Notes under the pieces: generated by a model
The model's input: only the letters and a program-made list of their open reading frames with translations
What the model was told of the DNA's origin: nothing
Databases searched by the model: none
NCBI RefSeq assembly: GCF_015210005.1
Contig: NZ_MU158697.1
Location: 62,001 to 126,000 of the forward strand
DNA: 64,000 nt
Direction: 5' to 3'
From: Sphingobacterium hungaricum
GTDB lineage: Bacteria; Bacteroidota; Bacteroidia; Sphingobacteriales; Sphingobacteriaceae
Part shown: positions 43,943 to 52,523 of the stretch, one piece after another
How positions within the stretch are numbered: the stretch's first letter is position 1
Layout: the number at the start of each line of letters is the position of its first letter
Made by a program: the position numbers and the translations under genes

Positions 43943-45172
43943 ATGGCAAAAAAACATAACGCAAGTTTATTCTTCATCTTTCTAACTGTCGTGTTAGACA
44001 CCGTGGGTTTAGGAATCATTATTCCGGTGATGCCGGCATTAATAAAGGAGCTTATCAACGGTGATTTGAGCGAAGCATCGACCTATGGAGGATGGCTAAC
44101 GTTCTGTTACGCATTTACTCAATTTTTCTTCGCATCTGTTCTGGGGAACCTAAGTGATAAGTATGGCCGCAGGCCGGTTTTGTTGGTCTCGCTTTTAGGT
44201 TTTTCGATCAATTATCTGTTTATGGGATTTGCGCACACTATTTTCTGGCTTTTTGTCGGACGTATTGTTGCGGGAATTACGGGAGCTAGCCACACGGTTG
44301 CAGCCGCCTATATTGCTGACATTAGCACGCCTCAAAAGAAGGCGCAGAATTTTGGTCTTCTCGGTGCGGCTTTCGGACTTGGATTTATCATAGGCCCCGT
44401 TATTGGAGGAATTTTAGGCCATTATGGCCCTCGCGTTCCGTTCTTCGCGGCAGCAGCGCTGAGCTTTTTTAATTTTGTTTATGGATATTTTGTCGTTCCT
44501 GAATCGTTGAAACCAGAAAACCGCCGTAATTTTGAATGGAAGAATGCCAATCCAATTGGATCCTTTCGTCACATTCGCAACTATCCAAAAATACTGCCTC
44601 TAGTTTTTTGCATCTTTCTGATCAATATCGCCGCGCATGCCGTGCAAAGCACTTGGTCTTACTATACGATGGAAAAGTTTTTATGGAATGAACGCATTGT
44701 GGGATATTCTTTGGGATTTATCGGAATTCTATTGACGATTGTACAAGCAGGCCTTATTCGCATTATCATTCCGAAGCTGGGATTGCCGAAAAGCATTATT
44801 CTGGGATTGTTGCTAACAGCAATCTCGTTACCCTTATTTGGCATCGCCTCTCAAACCTGGATGCTCTTTACGTTCAGCATCGTCTATGTACTGTCGGGAA
44901 TCGCTGGGCCAGCGGTGCAAAGCTACATTTCGAACCTGACACCTGATAATGAACAAGGACAGATTCAAGGTGGATTAACTTGTGTCATCAGCCTTACGGC
45001 CATCATCGCACCGCCGATGATGACAAGCTTGTTTTCCCATTTCACATCGAAGAACAACGATATTTACTTACCAGAATCACCTTTTTATTTAGGTGGCATC
45101 TTAGCATTGATCGCAACTTGTATAGCAATCTATTATTTCAGTTCGCAGAAATCTAAACCTTCTTCTCAATAA
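43943..45172 (+). CDS. MFS transporter, TCR/Tet-like
   Basis: A 409-residue major facilitator exporter with 12 membrane helices. LTVVLDTVGLGIIIPVMPALIKEL near residues 14-37 is the Tet-type helix-1 motif, and LGNLSDKYGRRPVLLVSLLGF near 71-91 is the MFS motif A (GxLSDRxGRR) in the loop after helix 2. IVAGITGASHTVAAAYIAD near 110-128 is motif C-like. Many such Bacteroidota proteins are generic drug or metabolite exporters; tetracycline resistance cannot be concluded. Its end overlaps ispF (opposite strand) by 20 bases. Confidence 0.88.
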   Translation: MAKKHNASLFFIFLTVVLDTVGLGIIIPVMPALIKELINGDLSEASTYGGWLTFCYAFTQFFFASVLGNLSDKYGRRPVLLVSLLGFSINYLFMGFAHTIFWLFVGRIVAGITGASHTVAAAYIADISTPQKKAQNFGLLGAAFGLGFIIGPVIGGILGHYGPRVPFFAAAALSFFNFVYGYFVVPESLKPENRRNFEWKNANPIGSFRHIRNYPKILPLVFCIFLINIAAHAVQSTWSYYTMEKFLWNERIVGYSLGFIGILLTIVQAGLIRIIIPKLGLPKSIILGLLLTAISLPLFGIASQTWMLFTFSIVYVLSGIAGPAVQSYISNLTPDNEQGQIQGGLTCVISLTAIIAPPMMTSLFSHFTSKNNDIYLPESPFYLGGILALIATCIAIYYFSSQKSKPSSQ

Positions 45173-45635
45173 GGCAAACGGCATAAGCAACGACTCCTTC
45201 TTCGCGTCCAATGAAGCCCATTGTTTCGTTTGTGGTCGCTTTGATGGAAATATCTTCCGTTGACATGCTCGCCGCTTCCGCCAGGTTATTTTTCATTTGT
45301 GCAATATAAGGTTTGATTTTAGGCGCTTCTAAACAAAGCATCGCATCGATATTTCCGATTGTCCAACCTTTCTCTTCAATCAATTTCACGCAATGTGTCA
45401 GCAAGGTCAGGCTGTTTGCCCCTTTCCACCGATCGTCTGTATTCGGAAAATGATAGCCGATATCTTCTAGGTTAGTCGCTCCTAAAATGGCATCGCAAAT
45501 CGCGTGAGCCAACACATCAGCATCCGAATGGCCAAAAGCACCTGCATGATGATCCAATGTAACTCCGCCTAAAACAAATGGATGTCCCTCTTTCAATTGA
45601 TGCACATCAAATCCAAAACCTACTTTAATTTTCAT
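45153..45635 (-). CDS. ispF: 2-C-methyl-D-erythritol 2,4-cyclodiphosphate synthase
   Basis: MEP-pathway enzyme of 160 residues that forms the cyclic diphosphate from CDP-ME-2-phosphate. The zinc-binding aspartate and histidines appear in VGFGFDVHQLKEGHP near residues 5-19 (D-V-H) and AFGHSDADVLAHAICDAILGA near 33-53. DIGYHFPNTDD near 58-68 and KATTNETMGFIGREEGVVAYA near 132-152 complete the site. Full length. Its 3' end overlaps the MFS gene on the other strand. Confidence 0.96.
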   Translation of the reverse strand: MKIKVGFGFDVHQLKEGHPFVLGGVTLDHHAGAFGHSDADVLAHAICDAILGATNLEDIGYHFPNTDDRWKGANSLTLLTHCVKLIEEKGWTIGNIDAMLCLEAPKIKPYIAQMKNNLAEAASMSTEDISIKATTNETMGFIGREEGVVAYAVCLIEKKV

Positions 45636-45773
45636 AATTAAGCGAAGATAAGAAGTATTCTATCAGTAGCGAATTCTAGCAAACATAAAATATTTTAAAA
45701 TTTACCATTCATTTTCGCGTTCAAACTATTAAATTGCTTCTGTATTAAATAAAACTGATTAAGAAATATTTAT

Positions 45774-45781
45774 TAGTTTTG
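45774..45781 (+). promoter_or_regulatory. -7 box (TAGTTTTG) upstream of gldJ
   Basis: TAGTTTTG matches TAnnTTTG and lies 32 bases before the gldJ ATG at 45814. A TTG at 45734-45736 is too far upstream to be a normal -33 element. Confidence 0.45.
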
Positions 45782-45813
45782 TGTGGTCGATAATATACAA
45801 TAGTATTTTGAAC

Positions 45814-47325
45814 ATGAAATTTTCAAAGTTAGTTACAACACCTTTATTTGCCCTTGCGATCGGCTTGTTTTTATTAACGTCGTGCAAAAGCAACAATAGA
45901 GGAAATGTATCTTCTAAAACGGGCGTTAGGTATAACGATCCCACAAATGGCGGATTACAAATCAACAGAAAGGTGAGAGAGACTCCCGGACCAGGCTTAA
46001 TTGCTATTGAGGGCGGAAGTTTCGTGATGGGGGGCAGTTTAAATGAAGATTTGGGATACTCCCATGATAATTTAAAACGCAGAGTTACTGTTGCCTCATT
46101 TTACATCGATGAAACCGAAGTTTCAAATGCCGATTGGTTAGAATACCTGCATTGGCTTTCTCAGAACTTCCCTGAAGATGGCAAATTGTACTACGATGCG
46201 TTGCCAGATTCATTGGTTTGGAGAAACCCATTATCTTATAATGAGCCTTACGTCAATCTGTATTTCAGGCATCCTTCTTTTCAAGATTATCCAGTTGTAG
46301 GCGTTTCTTGGGAACAAGCGAATGCGTATTGTATTTGGAGAACGGATCGTGTAAACGAGCATATCTTGAGACAAAGCGGCGTTTTAAAAGATTACAAAGA
46401 GCTATCACAAAATCCACAAACTGGAACTAGCGATGCATTTAATACGGATTTGTATCTAAATGGACAAATCCAAGGACCAGAGGTCGATGGACGAAAAATG
46501 CCACGCAACACAAATGATCCAAATAATAGAGATGCCCGTCGCCCGGTTCGTATGGAAGATGGCATACTAAAACAACCTTATCGCCTTCCAACGGAAGCTG
46601 AATGGGAATATGCTGCTTTAGGACTGATTGGAACAACGGTTCAAGGAAATATTGAAGATAGCCGCATCTATCCATGGAGCGGATTAGGCGTGCGTTCTGG
46701 AAGAAAAAGCAACCAAGGCCGCATGATGGCTAACTTTAAAATCACAAGCGGAAACAACATGGGTGTTGCTGGTGATTTAAATGATGGCGGAGATATTACC
46801 GTTGCTGTGACAAGTTACACACCAAATGATTTTGGTTTGTACAATATGGCCGGAAATGTGAATGAATGGGTAAGCGATGTGTATCGTCAATTATCATATG
46901 AAGATTTTGAAGATTTCAATCCATATCGTGGACATGTTTTCATGGATAATCAATACGAAGATCCTGAAACTAGAACATTAGCGAAAGATAAATACGGCCG
47001 TCCGATCAAAGTTCCTTCTAAAGCAGCTAGAAAACAGACTTGGGAAGAATTGCAGGCTTCTAAAGCAGGGGACCCTGTTGCTGCTACAACCTACGATTAC
47101 GATGTTCGTGGTTTTAAAGATGAAGAAGAAAATAATCTATACGGAAAAACTTCATTAGTCAATGACAAATCTCGCGTTTTCAAAGGCGGATCATGGAACG
47201 ATAGAGCTTACTGGATGAATCCTGCGACTCGTAGATACATGCAACAAGATGAATCGAATGCAATGACAGGTTTCCGTTGCGCAATGACCATGGTTGGAAA
47301 TGCATTCACTACTGGAAGAAGATAG
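45814..47325 (+). CDS. gldJ: GldJ-like lipoprotein (type IX secretion/gliding)
   Basis: A 503-residue lipoprotein of the GldJ/GldK group with a formylglycine-generating-enzyme/sulfatase-modifying fold. Signal peptide MKFSKLVTTPLFALAIGLFL ends at the lipobox LLTSC (C24). EGGSFVMGGSLNED near residues 68-81, VTVASFYIDETEVSNADWLEYL near 95-116, RLPTEAEWEYAALG near 258-271, GLYNMAGNVNEWVSDVYRQ near 344-362 and FKGGSWNDRAYWMNPATRRYM near 455-475 are the fold's markers. GldJ works at the outer-membrane ring of the type IX machine. The upstream 11 in-frame codons lack a signal and are excluded. Confidence 0.85.
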   Translation: MKFSKLVTTPLFALAIGLFLLTSCKSNNRGNVSSKTGVRYNDPTNGGLQINRKVRETPGPGLIAIEGGSFVMGGSLNEDLGYSHDNLKRRVTVASFYIDETEVSNADWLEYLHWLSQNFPEDGKLYYDALPDSLVWRNPLSYNEPYVNLYFRHPSFQDYPVVGVSWEQANAYCIWRTDRVNEHILRQSGVLKDYKELSQNPQTGTSDAFNTDLYLNGQIQGPEVDGRKMPRNTNDPNNRDARRPVRMEDGILKQPYRLPTEAEWEYAALGLIGTTVQGNIEDSRIYPWSGLGVRSGRKSNQGRMMANFKITSGNNMGVAGDLNDGGDITVAVTSYTPNDFGLYNMAGNVNEWVSDVYRQLSYEDFEDFNPYRGHVFMDNQYEDPETRTLAKDKYGRPIKVPSKAARKQTWEELQASKAGDPVAATTYDYDVRGFKDEEENNLYGKTSLVNDKSRVFKGGSWNDRAYWMNPATRRYMQQDESNAMTGFRCAMTMVGNAFTTGRR

Positions 47326-47338
47326 AAAGTACAATCTC

Positions 47339-47388
47339 ATATAAAACAACAAAGGCTTGCAGATTTGCAAGCCTTTGTTGTTTTATAT
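47339..47388. terminator. long bidirectional terminator between gldJ and the GT5-like gene
   Basis: A perfect 23-base-pair stem (arms 47339-47361 and 47366-47388, outer ends ATATAAAAC and GTTTTATAT) around a GATT loop. A and T runs are on both sides of the GC-containing core GGCTTGCA, so it can stop gldJ and the convergent minus-strand gene. Confidence 0.9.
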
Positions 47389-47407
47389 CTTCTTAGAAAA
47401 TTATCTC

Positions 47408-48232
47408 TTAAGCAGATTCTACTTCTTCAGAAACGAACTCATCAAATAATTCAGCGTAAGCTTCATAATCGTCATCTGACTTCGGTTCGAATGTACGGAT
47501 GTCATTGTCATCAATATACTTTTGCAGTTCTGGACTGATGTCGCCATCTGCCTTCACCACTACATCTGTAAACGATAATGCACCTTTGTACAAATTGTCG
47601 TAACTAGCATCTCCATAATGAACTAATTTAGAAGCATCAATGTCTGCTTGAGCAGCCATGTCCGCATATTTTTGTCCTAAACCAGTCGCATCGAAATCTT
47701 CCTTATATAGGGAGTAGATTACTTTTGCATCCTTAAACGTGGGATCATCATGATAAACAGTTTTTAAATATGCTGGCACCATTGCAGAGAACCACCCATG
47801 GCAATGCACTACATCCGGAGACCACCCCAATTTCTTAACTGTTTCCAGTGCTCCTTTGCAGAAAAACAACGATCGCTCATTATTATCTTTAAAAAATCCA
47901 CCATGCTCATCCTTGAAGATTTTCTTTCTTTGAAAGTATTCTTCATTATCCAAGAAATAAACCTGCATGCGTGCTGCAGGTAAAGAAGCAACTTTAATAA
48001 TCAGCGGATTATCATTGTTGTCCACCACGATATTCATTCCCGACAACCTAATTACCTCGTGAAGACGATTTCTGCGCTCATTAATATTACCAAACCGAGG
48101 CATAAGAATCCGAATTTCGAATCCTTTTTCTTGCATGGCTTGAGGTAATTGACGTGTTATATCAGAAATTTTACTTATTTCAAGGAAAGGCGACATTTCG
48201 TGGGTTATAAACAATATCTTCGTTTTTGCCAT
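47408..48232 (-). CDS. short starch/glycogen-synthase catalytic-domain protein (GT5 N-terminal half)
   Basis: A 274-residue protein matching only the N-terminal half of glycogen/starch synthases. It opens KTKILFITHEMSPFLEISKISDITRQLPQAMQEKG, where normal GT5 has the KxGGLGDV ADP-glucose loop; here the glycines are replaced (ISKISDI). DVVHCHGWFSAMVPAYLKT near residues 142-160 is the usual D-x-x-H-x-H-x-W motif. The donor-binding C-terminal GT-B domain is missing and the protein ends in an acidic tail. Catalysis by itself is therefore doubtful. ATG 48232, with GGAG close upstream, is preferred over TTG 48238. It is divergent from panC. Confidence 0.82.
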   Translation of the reverse strand: MAKTKILFITHEMSPFLEISKISDITRQLPQAMQEKGFEIRILMPRFGNINERRNRLHEVIRLSGMNIVVDNNDNPLIIKVASLPAARMQVYFLDNEEYFQRKKIFKDEHGGFFKDNNERSLFFCKGALETVKKLGWSPDVVHCHGWFSAMVPAYLKTVYHDDPTFKDAKVIYSLYKEDFDATGLGQKYADMAAQADIDASKLVHYGDASYDNLYKGALSFTDVVVKADGDISPELQKYIDDNDIRTFEPKSDDDYEAYAELFDEFVSEEVESA

Positions 48233-48276
48233 CTCCAATTACATTTTTTTTATTAATAGAATAGTAAAATCAGACA

Positions 48277-48307
48277 CAAAGATACACATAATAAATGATT
48301 TTTACAA
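48277..48307 (-). promoter_or_regulatory. consensus promoter TTG-N20-TATCTTTG for the GT5-like gene
   Basis: On the minus strand TTG (48307-48305) and TATCTTTG (48284-48277) are separated by 20 bases, a full Bacteroidota promoter. The transcript would have a leader of roughly 40 bases before the ATG at 48232. Confidence 0.7.
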
Positions 48308-48379
48308 TTACCTAACGCTCATCCGTTTAGAATTCCAATTCATTTATGCAATTTTGCACCTTATTTATTTTACTGAAAA

Positions 48380-49225
48380 TTGGAAATCTTTTACACCCAA
48401 CAGGCGCTTGATTTATTTTTGGAAAAACAGCGAAATCAAGGCAAGAAAGTAGCATTAGTCCCGACCATGGGCGCGCTCCACGAAGGACATATTTCCCTAA
48501 TCGAATTTGCAAAACCTTTAGCCGATTGCATCGTATGCTCCATTTTTGTGAATCCAACACAGTTTAATGACCCTAAAGATTTAGAGAAATACCCAAGACC
48601 TATCGAACGCGATATCGAACTGCTGGAAAATGCTGCTTGTGATGTTTTGTTCATGCCTTCGGCAGAAGAAATGTATCCTCAAAATGATGAAAAATGGGAA
48701 ATTGATTTAGGAAATCTTGACCAGATTTGGGAAGGTGAACATCGCCCCGGACATTTTCAAGGTGTCACTCAAATTGTGTACAAACTATTCAAATTGGTAA
48801 AACCTGATATGGCTTGTTTTGGACAAAAAGATTTTCAGCAGGTCATGGTCATTCAGAAAATGATTGACATCAAAAACTTACCTGTACAATTAATTATTTG
48901 CCCTACAGTCAGAAGTGATGAAGGATTAGCTTTGAGTTCACGAAATGAACGATTATCTGCTCAAGGACTAGAAACTGCTCTTATCTTATCTAAAACGTTG
49001 AACTTTATTAAAGCTAATTTTGGGGAAGTGAATATTACGGAATTAAAAGCTTTAGCTATCGATCAATTAAACGCAGATAAAGAGGTGGCGTTAGAGTATT
49101 TTGCTATTTGCGAAACGACTACGTTGGAAGAAGCAAAGGAAATTCTTCCTGGTAAAAAATATGTCGCATTGGTTGTTGCTAAAATAGACCAAGTGCGCTT
49201 AATCGATAATATGCTTTTGAATTAA
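48380..49225 (+). CDS. panC: pantoate--beta-alanine ligase
   Basis: Pantothenate synthetase of 281 residues, joining pantoate and beta-alanine with ATP. ALVPTMGALHEGHISLIEFAK near residues 25-45 holds the HIGH-like motif, CSIFVNPTQFNDPKDLEKYPR near 53-73 binds pantoate, and FGQKDFQQVMVIQKM near 149-163 and SSRNERLSAQ near 186-195 (KMSKS-like) complete the site. No ATG is available at the family N-terminus; TTG 48380 gives M-E-I-F-Y as in other PanC proteins. panD follows 56 bases downstream. Confidence 0.95.
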   Translation: MEIFYTQQALDLFLEKQRNQGKKVALVPTMGALHEGHISLIEFAKPLADCIVCSIFVNPTQFNDPKDLEKYPRPIERDIELLENAACDVLFMPSAEEMYPQNDEKWEIDLGNLDQIWEGEHRPGHFQGVTQIVYKLFKLVKPDMACFGQKDFQQVMVIQKMIDIKNLPVQLIICPTVRSDEGLALSSRNERLSAQGLETALILSKTLNFIKANFGEVNITELKALAIDQLNADKEVALEYFAICETTTLEEAKEILPGKKYVALVVAKIDQVRLIDNMLLN

Positions 49226-49269
49226 CAGAGAACTGAGATTAAGATGGCATCAAGTTTCATAAAAATAAA

Positions 49270-49277
49270 TAACTTTG
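49270..49277 (+). promoter_or_regulatory. -7 box (TAACTTTG) directly before panD
   Basis: TAACTTTG matches TAnnTTTG and ends four bases before ATG 49282. panD may thus have its own nearly leaderless transcript besides any read-through from panC. No TTG at -33 distance is seen. Confidence 0.45.
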
Positions 49278-49281
49278 CAGC

Positions 49282-49632
49282 ATGATGATTCAAGTAATGA
49301 AATCTAAAATTCATCGTGTACGGGTTACTCAGGCAGAATTAAACTATGTCGGAAGTATTACGATTGACGAGGATTTGATGGATGAGGCAAACATTCTTGC
49401 CAATGAAAGGGTGCAAATTGTAAACAATAACAACGGTGCTCGTTTAGAAACATACGTAATCCCTGGGGAGAGAGGTACAGGTATTATCTGTTTAAATGGA
49501 GCTGCCGCACGTTTAGTTCAAGTCGGAGATATTGTAATCATAATTTCATATGGATACATGGATTTTGAGGAAGCAAAAGCACATAAACCATCTTTGGTTT
49601 TTCCGGATGAAAACAATAAGCTTATTAAATAA
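49282..49632 (+). CDS. panD: aspartate 1-decarboxylase
   Basis: Pyruvoyl-dependent enzyme of about 116 residues that makes beta-alanine for PanC. Self-cleavage occurs in YVGSITID, between G24-25 and the following serine, which becomes the pyruvoyl group. [18 protein letters not shown] near residues 8-25 and [33 protein letters not shown] near 58-90 match PanD throughout. The start is either of two adjacent ATGs (49282, 49285); the second agrees better with MIRTM-type starts. It follows panC as expected for a pantothenate pair. Confidence 0.95.
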   Translation: MMIQVMKSKIHRVRVTQAELNYVGSITIDEDLMDEANILANERVQIVNNNNGARLETYVIPGERGTGIICLNGAAARLVQVGDIVIIISYGYMDFEEAKAHKPSLVFPDENNKLIK

Positions 49633-49668
49633 TTTTAGATAAGTTAAATTAGTTTTCCTAATTTTACG

Positions 49669-49697
49669 AGCACTAAGCGAATGCCTAGTGCTTTTTT
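49669..49697 (+). terminator. rho-independent terminator after panD
   Basis: AGCACTAAGC and GCCTAGTGCT pair around a GAAT loop, followed by six T. It overlaps the 5' end of the next open frame, showing that the ATG at 49681 is inside the terminator loop and is not a likely start. Confidence 0.8.
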
Positions 49698-49698
49698 G

Positions 49699-50061
49699 AT
49701 GTATTTTTTTACCAATAAATATCGCACATTAATAGCCAAACTGCTTTGCATTTGGACATTAACCATTGTTATCAGTGGCGTGGTGTTTATGCACAAAGAG
49801 GTTACGTCGACAGGTGAAATTGTTACCCACGTTCACCCTTACGACTTTACCAAAAAAAATCAGGATCATCATCAATCCGATGATGAAATCCAATTTCTGA
49901 ATATTGTTTTTCACGGCGCGTTTATTTTAGGCGACATCATCGTCTTTGAAGCACCTGTTCTTACAGAATATTACATTCCCTTTGGGAATGAGTTAGAAGA
50001 AAAGACACAATACTACTCATTCCACTCTTATTTTCTTCGAGGCCCCCCAAGTCTTGCTTAA
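49699..50061 (+). CDS. small membrane-anchored histidine-rich protein
   Basis: A 120-residue protein with an N-terminal hydrophobic segment (LIAKLLCIWTLTIVISGVVFM, about residues 13-33) and a periplasmic-type part rich in His and Asp: THVHPYDF near 43-50 and DHHQSDDEI near 56-64. I chose ATG 49699 because the upstream ATG 49681 lies in the panD terminator. The family is not recognised. It sits just before a TonB-dependent receptor, and the His clusters suggest metal contact, which is an inference. Confidence 0.6.
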   Translation: MYFFTNKYRTLIAKLLCIWTLTIVISGVVFMHKEVTSTGEIVTHVHPYDFTKKNQDHHQSDDEIQFLNIVFHGAFILGDIIVFEAPVLTEYYIPFGNELEEKTQYYSFHSYFLRGPPSLA

Positions 50062-50183
50062 TTTATTCCACATCATTTTTTTATAGGTTTTAATAATAGT
50101 TAAGGGTTATTTTCCAATCCTTTCCTCTATCATTTTAATCTGAATCATTTTTTAGTACATTATAATTAAGCATCCTAATCCTT

Positions 50184-52523
50184 ATGGACAAACTATACGC
50201 TAGCGTTTTGCTGGCCTTATTCCTATTATCTTTTTCTCCCGCATTTTCACAATTAAAAGGAACGGTAATCAATCAGAAAAACGAACCTGTTCCTCACGTA
50301 TCCATCGGATTAGAAGGAAAAACATTTATGACTAGTTCTGATGATGCTGGAAACTTCCAGATTGATCAGCAACTTGACCCCAACGCGACCTTAACACTTA
50401 AAGCTGTAGGATATCAAACATTAAAATTCTCATTAGCAAACAAAGACCTTCTTCAAAATCTTCAAATTACGCTTTCGGAAGACAACCTAAATGTCAATGA
50501 AGTTGTTGTCAGCGCGACACGTTATGGCGTGAGCCGCAAAGAAGCTCCCGTAATTGTGAATGTATTAGGCCCCAAATTGTTTAATGCTACGCAATCGGTC
50601 GCTATGGCTGAAACATTGAATTATCAACCTGGTGTTCGCGTAGAGAACAATTGCCAAAATTGCGGATTTTCACAGGTTCGCTTAAATGGATTGGAAGGCG
50701 CATATTCACAGATTTTAATCAATAGCCGTTCGGTGTATAGCGCATTGAGCAGTGTTTATGGTTTGGATCAGATTCCGACAAGCATGATCGATCGCATAGA
50801 AGTTGTGCGCAGCGGCGGTTCTGCGCTTTTTGGAGCGAATGCCATTGCCGGAACGATTAATATTATCACCAAAGATCCTGTTGAAAACGATTGGCAGATT
50901 AAATCAACCAACTCGTTAATTGATGGCAAAGCATGGGAAAACACAATCGACTTCAACACTTCTTATGTGGACAATGATTTATTGGCGGGTGTGACATTTT
51001 ACGGAATGCACCGCAATAGACAAGCTTATGATGCAAACGACGATGGGTTTTCGGAAATTACGAAGCTACGCAACACGACATTCGGTTCTAAAGCATTCTT
51101 CAAACCTTCTGAATACAACAAGATCACGATCGATTTAAGCGTATTGGAAGAGTTTCGCCGTGGCGGGGACCGTTTGGAACTTGCACCGCACTTCACGGAT
51201 GTAACCGAGCAATTGCGCACAAATTCGTTAATTGGCGGTTTGACTTATGACCAGTATTCAAAAGATTGGAAACATAAACTTTCCCTATATGCTTCTGCTC
51301 AAAAAACAAATAGAGAAAGTTTTTACGGAGGCTTAGGTGGCGAAAGAACGTACCAAGATTCGTTACTGGCGAGCAATTCTTACGGAGAAACGGCAGATAT
51401 TGCGATGGTTACCGGAGGACAATACACGTACAATTTTGAAAATGATGTATTCACTGGAGGAATCGAATACAGCATGAATAGTACGGAAGATAAAATTCCA
51501 GGCTACAGCCGGCTGATCGACCAGACATCAAGCAGTGTCGGTACGTACGCGCAATACGAATGGAAAACAACGGAGAACCTGAAAACATTGATCGGAGCAC
51601 GCTACGATTACACAAATGTGAACGGAAACTATACTTTGGCTACCTTTCAGCGCAGTTCAAAAGAAAATTTCGGAACCTTCAGTCCGCGATTGACCATTTT
51701 GTACGACATCACTGACCAAGTTCAGTTCAGAGGTGGTTATGCCCGCGGATTTCGTGCTCCACAAGCGTTTAACGAGGATATGCACGTCACTTCCATTGGA
51801 GGACAACAGGTATTTGTGTTGATTGGCGAAAACCTAAAAACAGAATATTCGAATGCGTATACAGGATCGTTTAACTTCAACAAAAATTTCGGAACGACAC
51901 AAACTAGCTTGTTGATTGAAGGATTTTATACGCAATTATTAAATCCATTTACCAATATTTTAACTTCCGAAGGAGATGGAATCCGAATCGAAGAAATGCG
52001 GAACGGTACGGACGCTCGTGTTTACGGAAGCAATGTCGAATTGAATATTGCGCCTTCGAGCAGTTTTTCGTTTCAGGCTGGAGGAACTATTCAGCGTTCC
52101 TTATTCAAAGAAGACCAATTGATTTTCGAAGCTGAAGATGAAGGCGACAACATCTATTCAAAACGCTTTATGCGCACGCCAAATGTGTATGGCTACTTAA
52201 ATACAAACTGGAAAGCAACAGAAAAATTCTCGATCGATGCGACTGGAGTGTATACCGGAAAAATGCTTGTTCCGCATGTATTGCAGGACGAATCCATGGA
52301 AGTCAAAAATGCGCGTGATTTCTTTGAACTCAACCTTCGCTTAGGCTACAACTTCTCAATCAAGAAAGATCTTAATCTGGAAGTATTTGGTGGCTTGCAA
52401 AACATATTCAATGCGTATCAAAAAGATTTTGATCAAGGAGCAACACGTGATTCACAATATATTTACGGACCTTCAAGACCACGGACTATAACGTTTGGTG
52501 TTCGAGTTGGACATTTTCATTAA
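50184..52523 (+). CDS. TonB-dependent receptor
   Basis: Outer-membrane TonB-dependent transporter of 779 residues. A signal peptide (to about residue 22, ending AFSQ) is followed by a carboxypeptidase-regulatory-like domain (KGTVINQKNEPVPHVSIGLEG near 25-45), a plug domain starting near 108 (VVVSATRYGVSRKEAP) with LNYQPGVRVENNCQNCGFSQVRLNG near 143-167 and IEVVRSGGSALFGANAIAGTINIIT near 205-229, then a 22-strand barrel to the C-terminus. The plug NCQNCG pair of cysteines is common in metal and heme receptors. Not a SusC type. It overlaps the thioredoxin-like gene by one base. Confidence 0.9.
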   Translation: MDKLYASVLLALFLLSFSPAFSQLKGTVINQKNEPVPHVSIGLEGKTFMTSSDDAGNFQIDQQLDPNATLTLKAVGYQTLKFSLANKDLLQNLQITLSEDNLNVNEVVVSATRYGVSRKEAPVIVNVLGPKLFNATQSVAMAETLNYQPGVRVENNCQNCGFSQVRLNGLEGAYSQILINSRSVYSALSSVYGLDQIPTSMIDRIEVVRSGGSALFGANAIAGTINIITKDPVENDWQIKSTNSLIDGKAWENTIDFNTSYVDNDLLAGVTFYGMHRNRQAYDANDDGFSEITKLRNTTFGSKAFFKPSEYNKITIDLSVLEEFRRGGDRLELAPHFTDVTEQLRTNSLIGGLTYDQYSKDWKHKLSLYASAQKTNRESFYGGLGGERTYQDSLLASNSYGETADIAMVTGGQYTYNFENDVFTGGIEYSMNSTEDKIPGYSRLIDQTSSSVGTYAQYEWKTTENLKTLIGARYDYTNVNGNYTLATFQRSSKENFGTFSPRLTILYDITDQVQFRGGYARGFRAPQAFNEDMHVTSIGGQQVFVLIGENLKTEYSNAYTGSFNFNKNFGTTQTSLLIEGFYTQLLNPFTNILTSEGDGIRIEEMRNGTDARVYGSNVELNIAPSSSFSFQAGGTIQRSLFKEDQLIFEAEDEGDNIYSKRFMRTPNVYGYLNTNWKATEKFSIDATGVYTGKMLVPHVLQDESMEVKNARDFFELNLRLGYNFSIKKDLNLEVFGGLQNIFNAYQKDFDQGATRDSQYIYGPSRPRTITFGVRVGHFH

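Noticed and set aside
43943-45172. Tetracycline resistance gene
   Set aside because: The MFS motifs are Tet-like, but this subgroup is broad and chromosomal; resistance cannot be claimed from these motifs.
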